Under the pieces are notes generated by a model. That model saw only the letters and a program-made list of their open reading frames with translations, made no database searches and was not told the origin of the DNA. Shown here one piece after another: positions 1-9,711 of a stretch of 64,000 bases of DNA (position 1 is its first letter; each line of letters starts with the position of its first letter). Position numbers and translations under genes: made by a program. This DNA is from Roseitranquillus sp963709765 (GTDB lineage Bacteria; Pseudomonadota; Alphaproteobacteria; Rhodobacterales; Rhodobacteraceae), in NCBI GenBank assembly GCA_963709765.1, contig CAVPXL010000014.1:1-64000 (forward strand), in the 5' to 3' direction.

Positions 1-1207
1 CGGCGGCCTGAACGAAGGCGTCTGGCCCGCCGCGCCCGCGCCCGATCCGTGGCTCAACCGCCAGATGCGCCACGCCGCCGGCCTGCTCCTGCCCGAGCGC
101 CAGATCGGCCTCTCGGCGCACGACTTCCAGCAGGCGATCGGCGCGCCCGAGGTCATGCTCACCCGCGCCCGCCGCGACACCGAGGCCGAGACCGTGCCCT
201 CCCGCTGGCTCAGCCGGCGTCGCGAACCTGCTCGACGGCCTGCCCGATCGAGGGCGGGACGCGCTCGCGGCCATGCGCGCCCGCGGCGCCGGCTGGCTCG
301 CCCATGCCGAGACGCTCGACCGCACGGCCCCGATACCCGGCGCGGTCCGGCCCTCGCCACAACCGCCCGTCGCGGCCCGGCCCCGGCAGCTCTCGGTCAC
401 CGAGATCGCCCGCCTCGTCCGCGACCCCTACGCCGTCTATGCCCGCCGCGTGCTCGGCCTCAAGCGGCTCGACCCGCTCACCCGCGAACCCGACGCCCCG
501 CTCCGCGGCACGGTGCTGCACGACATCTTCGACCGCTTCGTCACCGCCCTGCGCGCCGGCACGGCGCTCGACGCCGGGGCCCTCCGGCGCCATCGCGACC
601 GACATCCTGGCCCGCGAGGTGCCCTGGCCCGCCGCCCGCGCGCTCTGGCAGGCCCGCATCGACCGCCTCGCCCCGTGGTTCGTCGCCACCGAAGCCGTGC
701 GCCAGGCCGAGGGCGCGCCCGCCCTGCAGGAGAAATCCGGCGCGCATGCCTTTCGCCGACCTCGGCTTCACGCTCACCGCGCGCCCCGACCGGATCGACG
801 CGCTGACCTCCGGCGGCTACGCGGTCTACGACTACAAGACCGGCACGCCGCCGTCCGAAAAACAGGTCCGCGCCTTCGACAAGCAACTCCTGCTGGAGGC
901 GATGATGGCCGAGGCCGGCGCCTTCCCCGACCTGCCACCCGACGCGGTTCGGCGGCTCGCCTATATCGGCCTCGGCACCCGGCCGCTCCTGCGCGAGATC
1001 CCTCTCGGCACCGGCGATGCCCCGCTCCACGTCGCCGACGTGCGCGCCGAGTTCCGGCGCCTGATCGAGGCCTTCGCCCGCCGCGAACAGGGCTACACCG
1101 CGCGACGCGCCATGCACGAAACCCGCTTCGCCGGCGATTTCGACCACCTCGCCCGCTACGGCGAATGGGACGACAGCACCCGGGCCACGCCGGAGGTGGT
1201 CGGATGA
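1..1207 (+). CDS. addB: AddB, double-strand break repair helicase/nuclease subunit (3' part, frameshifted)
   Basis: This is the C-terminal ~400 codons of AddB, the partner of AddA in the double-strand-break end-resection complex. The reading starts in frame at base 2 and is cut by the window edge. Late in the protein a RecB-type nuclease motif is visible (Y-D-Y-K-T-G, ~bases 825-845), preceded by the conserved R-G-T-V-L-H block (~500-520). The frame steps by +1 near bases 213, 585 and 750. Deleting one base at each gives one continuous protein ending at the TGA at 1205-1207. The stop overlaps the addA ATG as ATGA, so the two are translationally coupled. The breaks are probably sequencing insertions, since the protein is well conserved on both sides of each. 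Confidence 0.85.
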   Translation, partial: GGLNEGVWPAAPAPDPWLNRQMRHAAGLLLPERQIGLSAHDFQQAIGAPEVMLTRARRDTEAETVPSRWLSRRREPARRPARSRAGRARGHARPRRRLARPCRDARPHGPDTRRGPALATTARRGPAPAALGHRDRPPRPRPLRRLCPPRARPQAARPAHPRTRRPAPRHGAARHLRPLRHRPARRHGARRRGPPAPSRPTSWPARCPGPPPARSGRPASTASPRGSSPPKPCARPRARPPCRRNPARMPFADLGFTLTARPDRIDALTSGGYAVYDYKTGTPPSEKQVRAFDKQLLLEAMMAEAGAFPDLPPDAVRRLAYIGLGTRPLLREIPLGTGDAPLHVADVRAEFRRLIEAFARREQGYTARRAMHETRFAGDFDHLARYGEWDDSTRATPEVVG

Positions 1208-4200
1208 ACGTTCCCAGCGCTTCCCGTGCCCGGCACGACGCCACCCGCGCCCAGCATCGCCGCCGCCGATCCGGCGCGCCTCCACCTGGGTCGCCGCCAA
1301 TGCCGGCGCCGGCAAGACGCGGGTTCTGACCGACCGCGTGGCGCGGCTCCTGCTCGATCGGGTCGATCCGCAGAACATCCTCTGCCTGACCTACACCAAG
1401 GCCGCCGCCAGCGAGATGCAGAACCGCCTCTTCGCCCGCCTCGGCGCCTGGGCCATGCGCGACGACGCCGCCCTGCGCGACGACCTTGCGGGCGCTCGGC
1501 ATCGACGCGCGACCTCGACGCGGACGAGCTGGCCCATGCCCGCACCCTCTTCGCCCGCGCCATCGAGACGCCGGGCGGCCTCAAGATCCAGACGATCCAC
1601 TCCTTCTGCGCGGCCCTCCTGCGCCGCTTCCCGCTCGAGGCCGGCGTCACGCCGCAATTCGCCGAGATGGACGACACCGCCGCGCGCCTGTTGCGCAACG
1701 AGGTGGTGGAGGAGATGGCCGACGGCCCCGGCGCGGGTGCGGTGGCCCGGCTCGCCCAGCATGTCACGCGGCGACGAACTCGGCGCGCTCACCGCCGAGA
1801 TCGCCCGTCAGCGCGACCGCTTCGCCCGGCCCCTCGACCTTGCCGGCGCGCTGGCGCTCTTCGGCCTGCCGCCCGGCCCGGGACCGGCCCATGACCTCGC
1901 CTTCACCGGCGGCGAGGCCGACCTCCTGCGCCGCGTCATCGACACCTGCCTGACCGGCTCGTCGTCCGACCTGAAGCTCGCCGCGACGCTGGGCACGCTC
2001 GACCTCGCCCATCTCGACGACGCGGCGCTGGAATGCCTCGAAGGCGCCCTCCTCTACGGCGCGACGGCCAGGGCGCCCTTCGCCGCCAAGGTCGGGCAAG
2101 CTGCCGACCAAGGCCACCCGCGCGAAGCTCGGCGCCCTCGCCGACGACCTCGACGACCTGATGGAGCGGGTGGCCGAGGCGCGCGCCCGCCGACTCGCCC
2201 TCCTCTGCGCCGAAAAGACCGCCGCCCTCCACGCCTTCGCCGGGACCGTTCCTGACGGCCTACACCGCCGCCAAGCAGGCGCGCGGCTGGCTCGATTTCG
2301 ACGACCTGATCCTCAGGGCGCGCGGCCTGCTTGACCGACGCGGCGCTGGCGGACTGGGTGCTCTACCGGCTCGACGGCGGGATCGACCACATCCTGGTGG
2401 ACGAGGCCCAGGACACCTCCCCCGAGCAATGGTCGGTGATCGAGCGTCTCGCGACCGAGTTCGCCGCCGGGCGCGGCGCCCGCGACGACGTTTCCCGCAC
2501 GATCTTCGTCGTCGGCGACAAGAAGCAGTCGATCTACTCGTTCCAGGGCGCCGACCCCGAGGCGTTCGACCGGATGCGCGCCCATTTCGACACACCGCCT
2601 CTCGGGCGGGCCGGGCCTCAACAGCCGGGCGCTGGAATTCTCGTTCCGCTCCTCGCCCGCGATCCTGACGGCGGTGGACAACGTCTTCGCCGGCATCGAC
2701 GACGCGGGCCTGCGGCGACGTCGTCCATCGCCCGTTCCAGACCGAGAAGCCCGGCCGCGTCGACCTCTGGCCCGTCGTGCCCCCGCCCGACCGGGAGGAG
2801 GACGGCGACTGGTTCGACCCCGTCGACAAGCCCGCCCCCAACGCGCCGCACGTGATCCTCGCCCACCGCCTCGCGACCGAGCTGGCGGCCCGCATCGCGG
2901 CAGGCGAGACCGTCACCACCCGAGACGGCCGCCGCCCCATGGGCGCGGGCGACATCCTGATCCTCGTCCGCCGGCCGCGGCCCGCTCTTTCACGAGATCA
3001 TCCGCGCCTGCAAGGCCGCCGGGCCTCGACGTGGCCGGGCGCCGACCGGCTGCAGCTCACCGCCGAGCTGGCGGTGCGCGACCTCATCGCGCTCCTGTCG
3101 TTCCTCGCCCTGCCCGAGGACGACCTGTCGCTCGCCTGCGTCCTGCGCTCGCCGCTCTGCGGCTGGACCGAAGGACAGCTCTACGACCTCGCCCGGCCCC
3201 GCGACGGCCATCTCTGGCAGGCCCTGCGCCAGCGCACGACCGATCGCCGCCCTGGCCATGCTCCGCGACCTGCGCGCGCAATCCGACTTCCTGCGCCCCT
3301 ACGAGCTGCTCGAGCGGGTGCTGGTCCGCCACCGCGGCCGCGAGAAGCTGCTGGCCCGCCTCGGCGGCGAGGCCGAGGACGCCATCGACGAGCTGCTGAA
3401 CCAGTCCCTCGCCTACGAGCGCATGCAGGTGCCCAGCCTCACCGGCTTCCTCGCCTGGATCGAGGGCGAGGACGTGGAGGTCAAGCGCCAGGCCAGCTCC
3501 GCCGGCGACCGGGTGCGCGTGATGACCGTCCACGGCGCCAAGGGGCTGGAGGCACCCGTGGTGATCCTGCCGGATACCCTCGCCGCGCCGCCGCAGATGC
3601 GCGACCAGATCCTGCTGACCGACGCGGACGTGCCCTGCTGGACGCTGCGCCGCGACGACGAGGTGCCGCCCCTCACCGCCGCCCGCGCCGGGCGCATGGA
3701 GCGCGACGCCCGCGAGCGCCTGCGCCTGCTCTACGTCGCCATGACCCGCGCCGAAAGCTGGCTGATCGTCTGCGGCGCCGGCACGTGGAAGGAGGACGAC
3801 CAAAGCTGGTACGACCACATCCGCAGCGGCCTGCTCGCCTCCGACGCCGACACGTGCACCTTCCCCACCGGCGACGGCCTGCGCCTGATCCACGGCACCT
3901 GGGACGCCGCTCCGCGCGCCGCGACCCCGGTATCCGCCGCGCCGGCGGCCGTGCCCGCGCCGCCCGACACCCCGGCCCGTGCCCCGGCGGAGCGGCTCCG
4001 TGCCGTCTCCCCTTCCGACCTCGGCGGCGCCAAGGCGCTGCCCGGCGAGGGGCTCGACGAGGCCCATGCCCTGCGCCGCGGCCGCCAGATCCACGCCCTG
4101 CTGGAACACCTGCCCGTCCACCCCCGCGCCGACTGGCCCGCCATGGCCGCGGCGCTCCTCTCCGGCGGCCCCGACGCCGCCCTCTCCGCCGAGATCGAGG

Positions 4201-4576
4201 ACCTGCTCGCCGAAACCTGCGCCGTCCTCGACGCGCCCGCCCTCGCCGCGCTTTTCGCCCCCGACGCGCTGGCCGAGGTCGACCTGACCGCCACCCTGCC
4301 CGACGGCCGGCCGATGCACGGCACGATCGACCGGCTCGTCGTGACGCCCGAGCCGCGTCACCTGCATCGACTTCAAGACCAACCGGCAATGCCCGGCGCG
4401 GCCCGAGGACACGCCCTCCGGCCTGCTGCGCCAGATGGCCGCCTATGCCCACGCGCTGGCGCAGATCTACCCCGACCGCCCCGTCGATGCCGCGATCCTC
4501 TGGACCCGCGACGCCACGCCTGATGCCGCTGCCCGCCGACCTCCTGGCGGATGCCCTCGCGTCCACCTCACCTTGA
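1204..4576 (+). CDS. addA: AddA, UvrD-like helicase/nuclease subunit (multiple +1 frameshifts)
   Basis: AddA is the ATP-dependent helicase and nuclease of the AddAB repair complex. Visible in successive frames are: Walker A A-N-A-G-A-G-K-T (~1300), T-Y-T-K-A-A-A-x-E-M (~1390), D-E-A-Q-D-T-S (~2402), G-D-K-K-Q-S-I-Y-S-F-Q-G (~2515), V-H-G-A-K-G-L-E (~3528), L-L-Y-V-A-M-T-R-A (~3728) and a nuclease D-F-K motif (~4370). The frame advances by one about 16 times (near 1261, 1288, 1487, 1510, 1764, 2097, 2247, 2333, 2595, 2712, 2980, 3027, 3047, 3241, 4355, 4519). Removing 16 bases leaves 3357 nt, an exact 1118-residue protein, normal for AddA. The start is the ATG overlapping the addB stop. trxA follows 58 bp downstream, as in other Rhodobacterales. 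Confidence 0.88.
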
Positions 4577-4634
4577 CGCCGCCGGGCGCGGACCATAGCT
4601 TCGCGGTCCAACCCGAGACACTGGAGAGCAGCCA

Positions 4635-4956
4635 ATGGCCACCGTCGCCGTCACCGATGCAACCTTCGATCAGGAGGTGCGCCAGGCCGACATTCCCGTC
4701 GTCGTGGATTTCTGGGCCGAATGGTGCGGCCCCTGCCGTCAGATCGGCCCCGCCCTCGAGGAGCTGAGCGAGCAGTACGCCGGCAAGGTCAAGGTCGTGA
4801 AGGTCAACGTCGACGAGAACCCGTCCGCGCCCGCGCAACTGGGCGTCCGCGGCATCCCGGCGCTCTTCATGTTCAAGGACGGCGAGGTCGATCTCCAACA
4901 AGATCGGCGCCGCCCCCAAGGCCGCCCTCGAAGGCTGGATCAAGGAAGCGATCTGA
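4635..4956 (+). CDS. trxA: Thioredoxin (one +1 frameshift near the C-terminus)
   Basis: Cytosolic thioredoxin, the general dithiol reductant. The active site W-C-G-P-C is at residues 31-35, followed by the cis-proline segment G-I-P-A-L at about 73-77. The open frame runs on past the normal end because of a one-base insertion near 4891. With that base removed the protein continues through the usual S-N-K-I-G-A-A-P-K stretch and stops at the TGA 4954-4956, giving 106 residues, a standard length. It follows addA and is closed by a strong intrinsic terminator. Confidence 0.9.
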
Positions 4957-4988
4957 ACGCACGCCCGAACGGGCCGCGAAGGAATGCA

Positions 4989-5021
4989 GGGCGGAGGCCA
5001 CCGTGGCGTCCGCCCTTTTTT
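4989..5021 (+). terminator. Rho-independent terminator after trxA
   Basis: A GC-rich inverted repeat (GGGCGGA at 4989-4995 pairs with TCCGCCC at 5009-5015). It has an inner GCCAC/GTGGC stem and is followed by six T residues. This is a textbook intrinsic terminator for the addB-addA-trxA transcript. Confidence 0.9.
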
Positions 5022-5063
5022 CATGGCGATGCCATACTTGGCACACTGGCGCCCGGAGGGGCG

Positions 5064-5303
5064 TCAGCCGCTCTTGCCGCCGCTGCCCATCTGCAGGAAC
5101 ATCTTCTGCATCTGCTCGAAGGCCTGCATGCTGGCGGGCAGCCACATCTTCATGGCCTCCTCGGGGCTCATGGCGCGGCTGGCGGCCATGATCTTCTCCT
5201 GCATCTCCTGCATCAGCGCCTCCTGCATCGGCTTGACGTCCGGCAGACCCAGAAAGGCGCGGGCCTCGTCGGGGGTGCAATCGATATCGAAATGGATCTT
5301 CAT
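5064..5303 (-). CDS. Small DUF6489-like protein
   Basis: A 79-residue acidic and methionine-rich protein. It starts M-K-I-H-F-D-I-D-C-T-P-D-E-A-R and contains G-L-P-D-V-K-P followed by a helix rich in Q, M and E. It resembles the small DUF6489 family found next to hslV or trxA in alphaproteobacteria; its function is unknown. No signal peptide or membrane segment is visible. The open frame extends far upstream on this strand, but the ATG at 5303 is where family-like sequence begins, and the upstream part lies opposite hslV. Confidence 0.75.
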   Translation of the reverse strand: MKIHFDIDCTPDEARAFLGLPDVKPMQEALMQEMQEKIMAASRAMSPEEAMKMWLPASMQAFEQMQKMFLQMGSGGKSG

Positions 5304-5459
5304 CTGAACGCCTCTCTGGCCGCGGCCCCAGCGCCGCGCGGGATCAGTCTGACCCATCGGCCGGCCCTGCGCGAGGCGCGATGTGACGCCGATGCCGGCG
5401 CGGCCCGGTTGCGTCGGCGGCCCGGAGCCGCATAAAGACGCCGACGAAGGAGAACGAGC

Positions 5460-6011
5460 ATGAGCGAATTTCCCGGCTGGCACGGCACGACGATCATCGG
5501 GGTGCGCAAGGGCGGGCAGGTGGTCGTGGCCGGCGACGGACAGGTCAGCCTCGGCCAGACCGTCATCAAGGGCACGGCCCGCAAGGTGCGCCGCCTCTCC
5601 CCCGGCGGCGCCGAGATCGTGGCGGGCTTCGCGGGCTCCACCGCCGACGCCTTCGCGCTGCTGGAGCGGCTGGAGGCCAAGCTCGAAAAGACCCCCGGCC
5701 AGCTTCAGCGCGCCTGCGTGGAACTCGCCAAGGACTGGCGCACCGACAAGTACCTGCAGAAGCTGGAGGCGATGCTGATCGTGACCGACGGCGCCGAGCT
5801 TTACGTGGTCACCGGCGCGGGCGACGTGCTGGAGCCCGAGCACGACGTGACCGCCATCGGCTCGGGCGGCAATTACGCGCTCGCCGCGGGCCGCGCGCTG
5901 ATGGACACCGACCTCTCCGCCGAAGAGATCGCGCGGCGCGCCATGGCCATCGCCGCCGACATCTGCGTCTACACGAACGGCAGCCTGACGATTGAAACCA
6001 TCGAACGCTGA
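5460..6011 (+). CDS. hslV: ATP-dependent protease subunit HslV
   Basis: Peptidase subunit of the HslVU (ClpQY) cytosolic protease, a proteasome-like Ntn hydrolase. The catalytic N-terminal threonine, exposed after propeptide removal, sits in the T-T-I-I-G-V segment at residues 10-15. The G-S-G-G-N-Y-A motif near residue 137 is also present. Length 183 aa is normal. An AAGGAG ribosome binding site precedes the ATG. hslU lies 123 bp downstream on the same strand, so the pair is probably co-transcribed. Confidence 0.97.
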   Translation: MSEFPGWHGTTIIGVRKGGQVVVAGDGQVSLGQTVIKGTARKVRRLSPGGAEIVAGFAGSTADAFALLERLEAKLEKTPGQLQRACVELAKDWRTDKYLQKLEAMLIVTDGAELYVVTGAGDVLEPEHDVTAIGSGGNYALAAGRALMDTDLSAEEIARRAMAIAADICVYTNGSLTIETIER

Positions 6012-6134
6012 CCCGGGCCGTTGCGGCCCGGCGTCATGCGTATGCACAGGTGTATGTACGGGGGGTGTACGGGTTGCAGACCGGCTGTTTTCGGCTTTTC
6101 GCGCCCCGCCTCCCGCCCGAACCGAGGGATTTGA

Positions 6135-7442
6135 ATGACCGACCTGACCCCCCGCGAGATCGTCTCCGAGCTCGACCGTTTCATCATCGGCCAGAAGGAC
6201 GCCAAGCGCGCCGTGGCCGTCGCCCTGCGCAATCGCTGGCGCCGCAAGCAGCTTGACGCCGACCTGCGGGACGAGGTTTATCCCAAGAATATCCTGATGA
6301 TAGGCCCGACCGGCGTCGGCAAGACCGAGATCTCGCGCCGCCTCGCCCGCCTCGCCCGCGCGCCCTTCCTCAAGGTCGAGGCGACCAAGTTCACCGAGGT
6401 CGGCTATGTGGGCCGCGACGTGGAGAGCATCGTCCGCGACCTGGTGGAACAGGCGATCACCATGACCCGCGAGAACATGCGCGACGAGGTCGGCGCCGCC
6501 GCCCACAAGAACGCCGAAGAACGCGTCCTCGCCGCCATCGCGGGCGAGAACGCGCGTGGCCAGACCCTTGAAATGTTTCGCGATAAACTCAAGCGCGGCG
6601 AGCTGGACGACAAGATGATCGAGCTCGACATTGCCGACACGTCCTCCCCCTTTCCGGCCTTCGAGATGCCCGGCGGCGGCGGCGGCGCGATGCAGGGCAT
6701 GAATCTCGGCGACCTCTTCGGCAAGGCCTTCCAGGGCCGCACAATCCGCAAGCGGCTCAGTGTCGCCGAAAGCTACGAGATCCTGATCGGGGAGGAGGCC
6801 GACAAGCTCCTCGACGACGAGACGGTGCAGAAGGCCGCGCTCGACGCCGTGCAAGAGAACGGCATTGTCTTTCTTGACGAAATCGACAAGGTCACTGCCC
6901 GCTCGGACGCCCGCGGCGCCGATGTCAGCCGCGAGGGCGTGCAGCGCGACCTGCTGCCGCTCATCGAGGGCACGACGGTTTCGACCAAATACGGCCCGGT
7001 CAAGACCGACCACATCCTCTTCATCGCGAGCGGCGCCTTCCACATCGCCAAACCCTCGGATCTGCTGCCGGAATTGCAGGGCCGCCTGCCCATCCGGGTG
7101 GAACTCCGGGCGCTCACGGTCGACGATTTCGTCCGCATCCTCACCGAGACCGACAACGCCCTGACGCGTCAGTACACCGCACTGATGGGCACCGAGGGGG
7201 TCGAGGTCACCTTCACCGACGAGGGCATCGCGGCCCTGGCCGGCATCGCCGCAGAAGTGAACCAATCCATCGAAAACATCGGCGCGAGGCGGCTCTACAC
7301 GGTGATGGAGCGGGTTTTCGAGGAGCTGTCCTTCACTGCGCCCGACCGCAGTGGCGAGGCCGTGACGGTCGATGCGGCCTTCGTGGAGAAGAACCTCGGC
7401 GAGCTGATGCGCAGCGCCGACACTTCGCGCTACGTGCTGTGA
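6135..7442 (+). CDS. hslU: HslU, ATPase subunit of HslVU protease
   Basis: AAA+ unfoldase that feeds substrates into HslV. Seen are the N-terminal T-P-R-E-I-V-S-E-L-D segment, Walker A G-P-T-G-V-G-K-T (residues ~57-64), the pore-type G-Y-V-G-R-D motif just after, an intermediate domain around residues 110-240, Walker B F-L-D-E-I-D-K (~250) and the C-terminal helix ending R-Y-V-L. That C-terminus is the HslV-docking tail. At 435 aa it matches the family. It converges with the downstream phosphoesterase gene, overlapping it by 13 bp. Confidence 0.97.
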   Translation: MTDLTPREIVSELDRFIIGQKDAKRAVAVALRNRWRRKQLDADLRDEVYPKNILMIGPTGVGKTEISRRLARLARAPFLKVEATKFTEVGYVGRDVESIVRDLVEQAITMTRENMRDEVGAAAHKNAEERVLAAIAGENARGQTLEMFRDKLKRGELDDKMIELDIADTSSPFPAFEMPGGGGGAMQGMNLGDLFGKAFQGRTIRKRLSVAESYEILIGEEADKLLDDETVQKAALDAVQENGIVFLDEIDKVTARSDARGADVSREGVQRDLLPLIEGTTVSTKYGPVKTDHILFIASGAFHIAKPSDLLPELQGRLPIRVELRALTVDDFVRILTETDNALTRQYTALMGTEGVEVTFTDEGIAALAGIAAEVNQSIENIGARRLYTVMERVFEELSFTAPDRSGEAVTVDAAFVEKNLGELMRSADTSRYVL

Positions 7443-8263
7443 TCACCACCTGACAATGCCGCGCCGCCGGTCACCTCCCGCCAATCGCCGCCGGACTTGT
7501 CCCAGCGTGCGGTGGCGGCGGGGGTGAACGTGGTCTCGCCGAACGGGGCGATGAATCGCTCTATCGTGACGGCGCGGCCCTCGATCGTCAGCAGGTTGAA
7601 ATCGTTGGGCTCGTCACGATGCCGGGTCGAAAGACCGGTTCCGGCCTGAACCAGCAAGACCCCCGATTCGTCCGCGAAGGGTTCTGCGCGCCAGGTGTGC
7701 AGGTGTCCTGACAAGACCATGTCGGCGCCGCATTCCCCGAGCTGGGCCAGCGCGTTGCGCGCGCCACGCATCAGGCGCTTCTCCACTTCCGGCAGATGTT
7801 CGAGCGGATGGTGCAGCATGGCGATGTGCATCCGCCGGGCCTTGTGCCCCTCGAACGCGTCACAGACGCGCGCGACGGTATGGCGGCCGATCTTGCCCCG
7901 CTGCCACGACCAGTGATTGACCGTGTTCACGCCGACCAGGGCAATCTCGTCATCATCGAACCGCGGCTCGATCTCGGAATCAATGTAGCGCCGATACCGG
8001 CTCCAGGGCCGCAGGAGGCGCACCCAGAGGTTGTCGAGGGGGGTATCGTGGTTGCCGGGAACCGCCAGGATCGGCGGCACCAGCCGATCGAGAAAGTCCC
8101 GGGCCGCCTCGTACTGGGAATGGCGCGCCCGCTGGGTGAAATCGCCCGAGATCGCGACCAGATCGGGCGCCATGGCGTTGATCGCGCTGATCAGGGGATC
8201 GAGCAGTTCCGGACGGTCGCGTCCGAAATGCAGATCGGAGATATGCAGGATCCGCCGGGTCAT
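7430..8263 (-). CDS. Metallophosphoesterase (calcineurin-like)
   Basis: A 277-aa cytosolic metallophosphoesterase. It has the full metal-ligand series: D-L-H-F-G (residues ~10-14), G-D-F-T-Q (~40), G-N-H-D (~72), L-H-H-P (~150) and G-H-L-H (~186). The layout resembles CpdA-like cyclic-nucleotide phosphodiesterases, but the substrate cannot be fixed from sequence. Its ATG overlaps the stop of the lipid-kinase-like gene upstream (ATGA), so the two are translationally coupled and may act together on phosphorylated lipids or nucleotides (inference). Confidence 0.85.
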   Translation of the reverse strand: MTRRILHISDLHFGRDRPELLDPLISAINAMAPDLVAISGDFTQRARHSQYEAARDFLDRLVPPILAVPGNHDTPLDNLWVRLLRPWSRYRRYIDSEIEPRFDDDEIALVGVNTVNHWSWQRGKIGRHTVARVCDAFEGHKARRMHIAMLHHPLEHLPEVEKRLMRGARNALAQLGECGADMVLSGHLHTWRAEPFADESGVLLVQAGTGLSTRHRDEPNDFNLLTIEGRAVTIERFIAPFGETTFTPAATARWDKSGGDWREVTGGAALSGGDHST

Positions 8264-9210
8264 TCGCCGTCCGACGGAACGATCACGTCAAGCGCCCGCC
8301 GCCGCAGCGTGAACCGGAATGGCGACGACAGCCGTTCGCGTTCGCCATCGCGCGCGACGAGACGGCGCCGGCGCTTGGTCGTAACGACGATCTCTTCGCC
8401 GCAGAACAGTTCGAAATCGCGCCCGGCCTGCATGCCCCTCCACGCCAGCCGCAGCGCATAGAGCAGAAGCTGGATCCGGTTGCCGTCGGGCGCGAGGAAG
8501 AGCGCAAATTGCCCCTGCCGGACGCAATCGGCGCCTTCGAGACCGTAGAAGTCGAGCTGATAGGCGTTCTGGGCGACGAAGGCGAGCGGCGTCCGTGTGC
8601 GCCGCGATTGCCCATCGACGGAAACCTCGAGCGACAATGGGCGGTAGAATGTCAGGAAGGTCTTCAGTACCGACCAATGCGCCGCCAGCCGCGACCGACC
8701 CCAGCGGCGATAGGTCGTCTCCCGATTCTGCAGGATGGCGGGATATATCCCGAGGCTCGCATTGTTGAGAAACATGCGCTCGTTCACGTCGCCCACATCG
8801 ATGCTGCGCGGCACGCCTGTGGCGAGGACGTCGACCGCCGCATCGAGGTCATCGGGCAGGCCGAGGCCTCGGGCGAAGAAGTTGAACGTTCCGAGCGGCA
8901 GGATGCCGAGGCACGCCCCGCCGCTCACCCGTTCGGCGACGGCGCAGATCGTGCCGTCTCCACCGGCGGCGGCGACCACGCGGAATCCTTCCTCGACCGC
9001 CTGTGACGCGGCGGCGGCCACATCGTCCCCGCTCTGCAGGCGCCGAAGCGTGAAACGCCCGGGATGCCGCGCGAAGGCCTCTTGCAGCCGCGCATCCAGA
9101 GCCTGTCCCTTGCGCCCGCCCGAAGCCGCATTGAGAATGACGCAGATATCCGCGCCGCCCTGACGGGCAGGCTCCTCGGCTGGCGGCACCGGTGTCTCGG
9201 CCATGATCAT
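8260..9210 (-). CDS. Diacylglycerol kinase-like lipid kinase (DAGK catalytic domain)
   Basis: A 316-aa protein of the DAGK/sphingosine kinase/YegS fold. It has N-A-A-S-G-G near residue 27, the nucleotide-binding G-G-D-G-T at about 83, L-P-L-G-T-F-N-F-F-A-R-G at about 105 and a beta-rich C-terminal domain. Likely role: phosphorylation of a membrane lipid or polyprenyl-type substrate; the exact substrate is unknown. The ATG at 9210 has a GAGGA ribosome binding site; an ATG two codons later is an alternative. It forms an operon with the downstream phosphoesterase (4-bp overlap). Confidence 0.82.
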   Translation of the reverse strand: MIMAETPVPPAEEPARQGGADICVILNAASGGRKGQALDARLQEAFARHPGRFTLRRLQSGDDVAAAASQAVEEGFRVVAAAGGDGTICAVAERVSGGACLGILPLGTFNFFARGLGLPDDLDAAVDVLATGVPRSIDVGDVNERMFLNNASLGIYPAILQNRETTYRRWGRSRLAAHWSVLKTFLTFYRPLSLEVSVDGQSRRTRTPLAFVAQNAYQLDFYGLEGADCVRQGQFALFLAPDGNRIQLLLYALRLAWRGMQAGRDFELFCGEEIVVTTKRRRRLVARDGERERLSSPFRFTLRRRALDVIVPSDGE

Positions 9211-9711
9211 CGAATGTCCTCGAATTGTCCCCTGACCGCATAACGTGGCGATGGCCCGTCGGGTTCGACATCGCCTGACAATTGATCCGCCCTCGTTCGC
9301 AATTTTTTTCAGCGCACGGATTGCCCGTGAAATCATGCGCCGGCGCACCGGTCGATCGCGCCTCGCTCAACAAGGGATCGAGGGAGGACGAGACAACTCC
9401 ATCACGCTCGTCGCGTTACTGCCCGGGGTCACCATCACCAGTCGCCGAGCCGGCACACCCGGCGCCGCCACCCGCTGCCAAGCCGCGACAGGGGGCTTGC
9501 TCTCCCGGCCTTCTGGACCCTCGCCGGAAGCCGGGGAATGAATGCCCTTTGCACGCGCCTTGGCTACGCTCGCGTTTTGGCTCGACGAGGTCGCCAAAAC
9601 CACGGAATGTTCCTTCACAGGGTGCGCGGGAACGTCGGTGGCGCTCTGTCGAGAACGACAAGAGACCATCGGTCAAGGGTTCACGGGTGACGTGAATCTC
9701 CGCCTACCGGG
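9211..9711. other. Intergenic stretch, no gene seen
   Basis: About 500 bp between the divergently read lipid-kinase operon and the end of the Slam-like gene. Short open frames are present on both strands, but none has family-like sequence or a good ribosome binding site. A GC-rich imperfect inverted repeat lies around 9495-9540 (ccggcttccgg-type arms). It resembles dispersed extragenic repeats of high-GC proteobacteria, but copy number cannot be judged here. Confidence 0.5.

Noticed and set aside
1204..4576. Programmed frameshifting or recoding in addA.
   Set aside because: Sixteen shifts, all +1, at unrelated sites without slippery sequence, and similar shifts in many other genes, fit sequencing insertions better.
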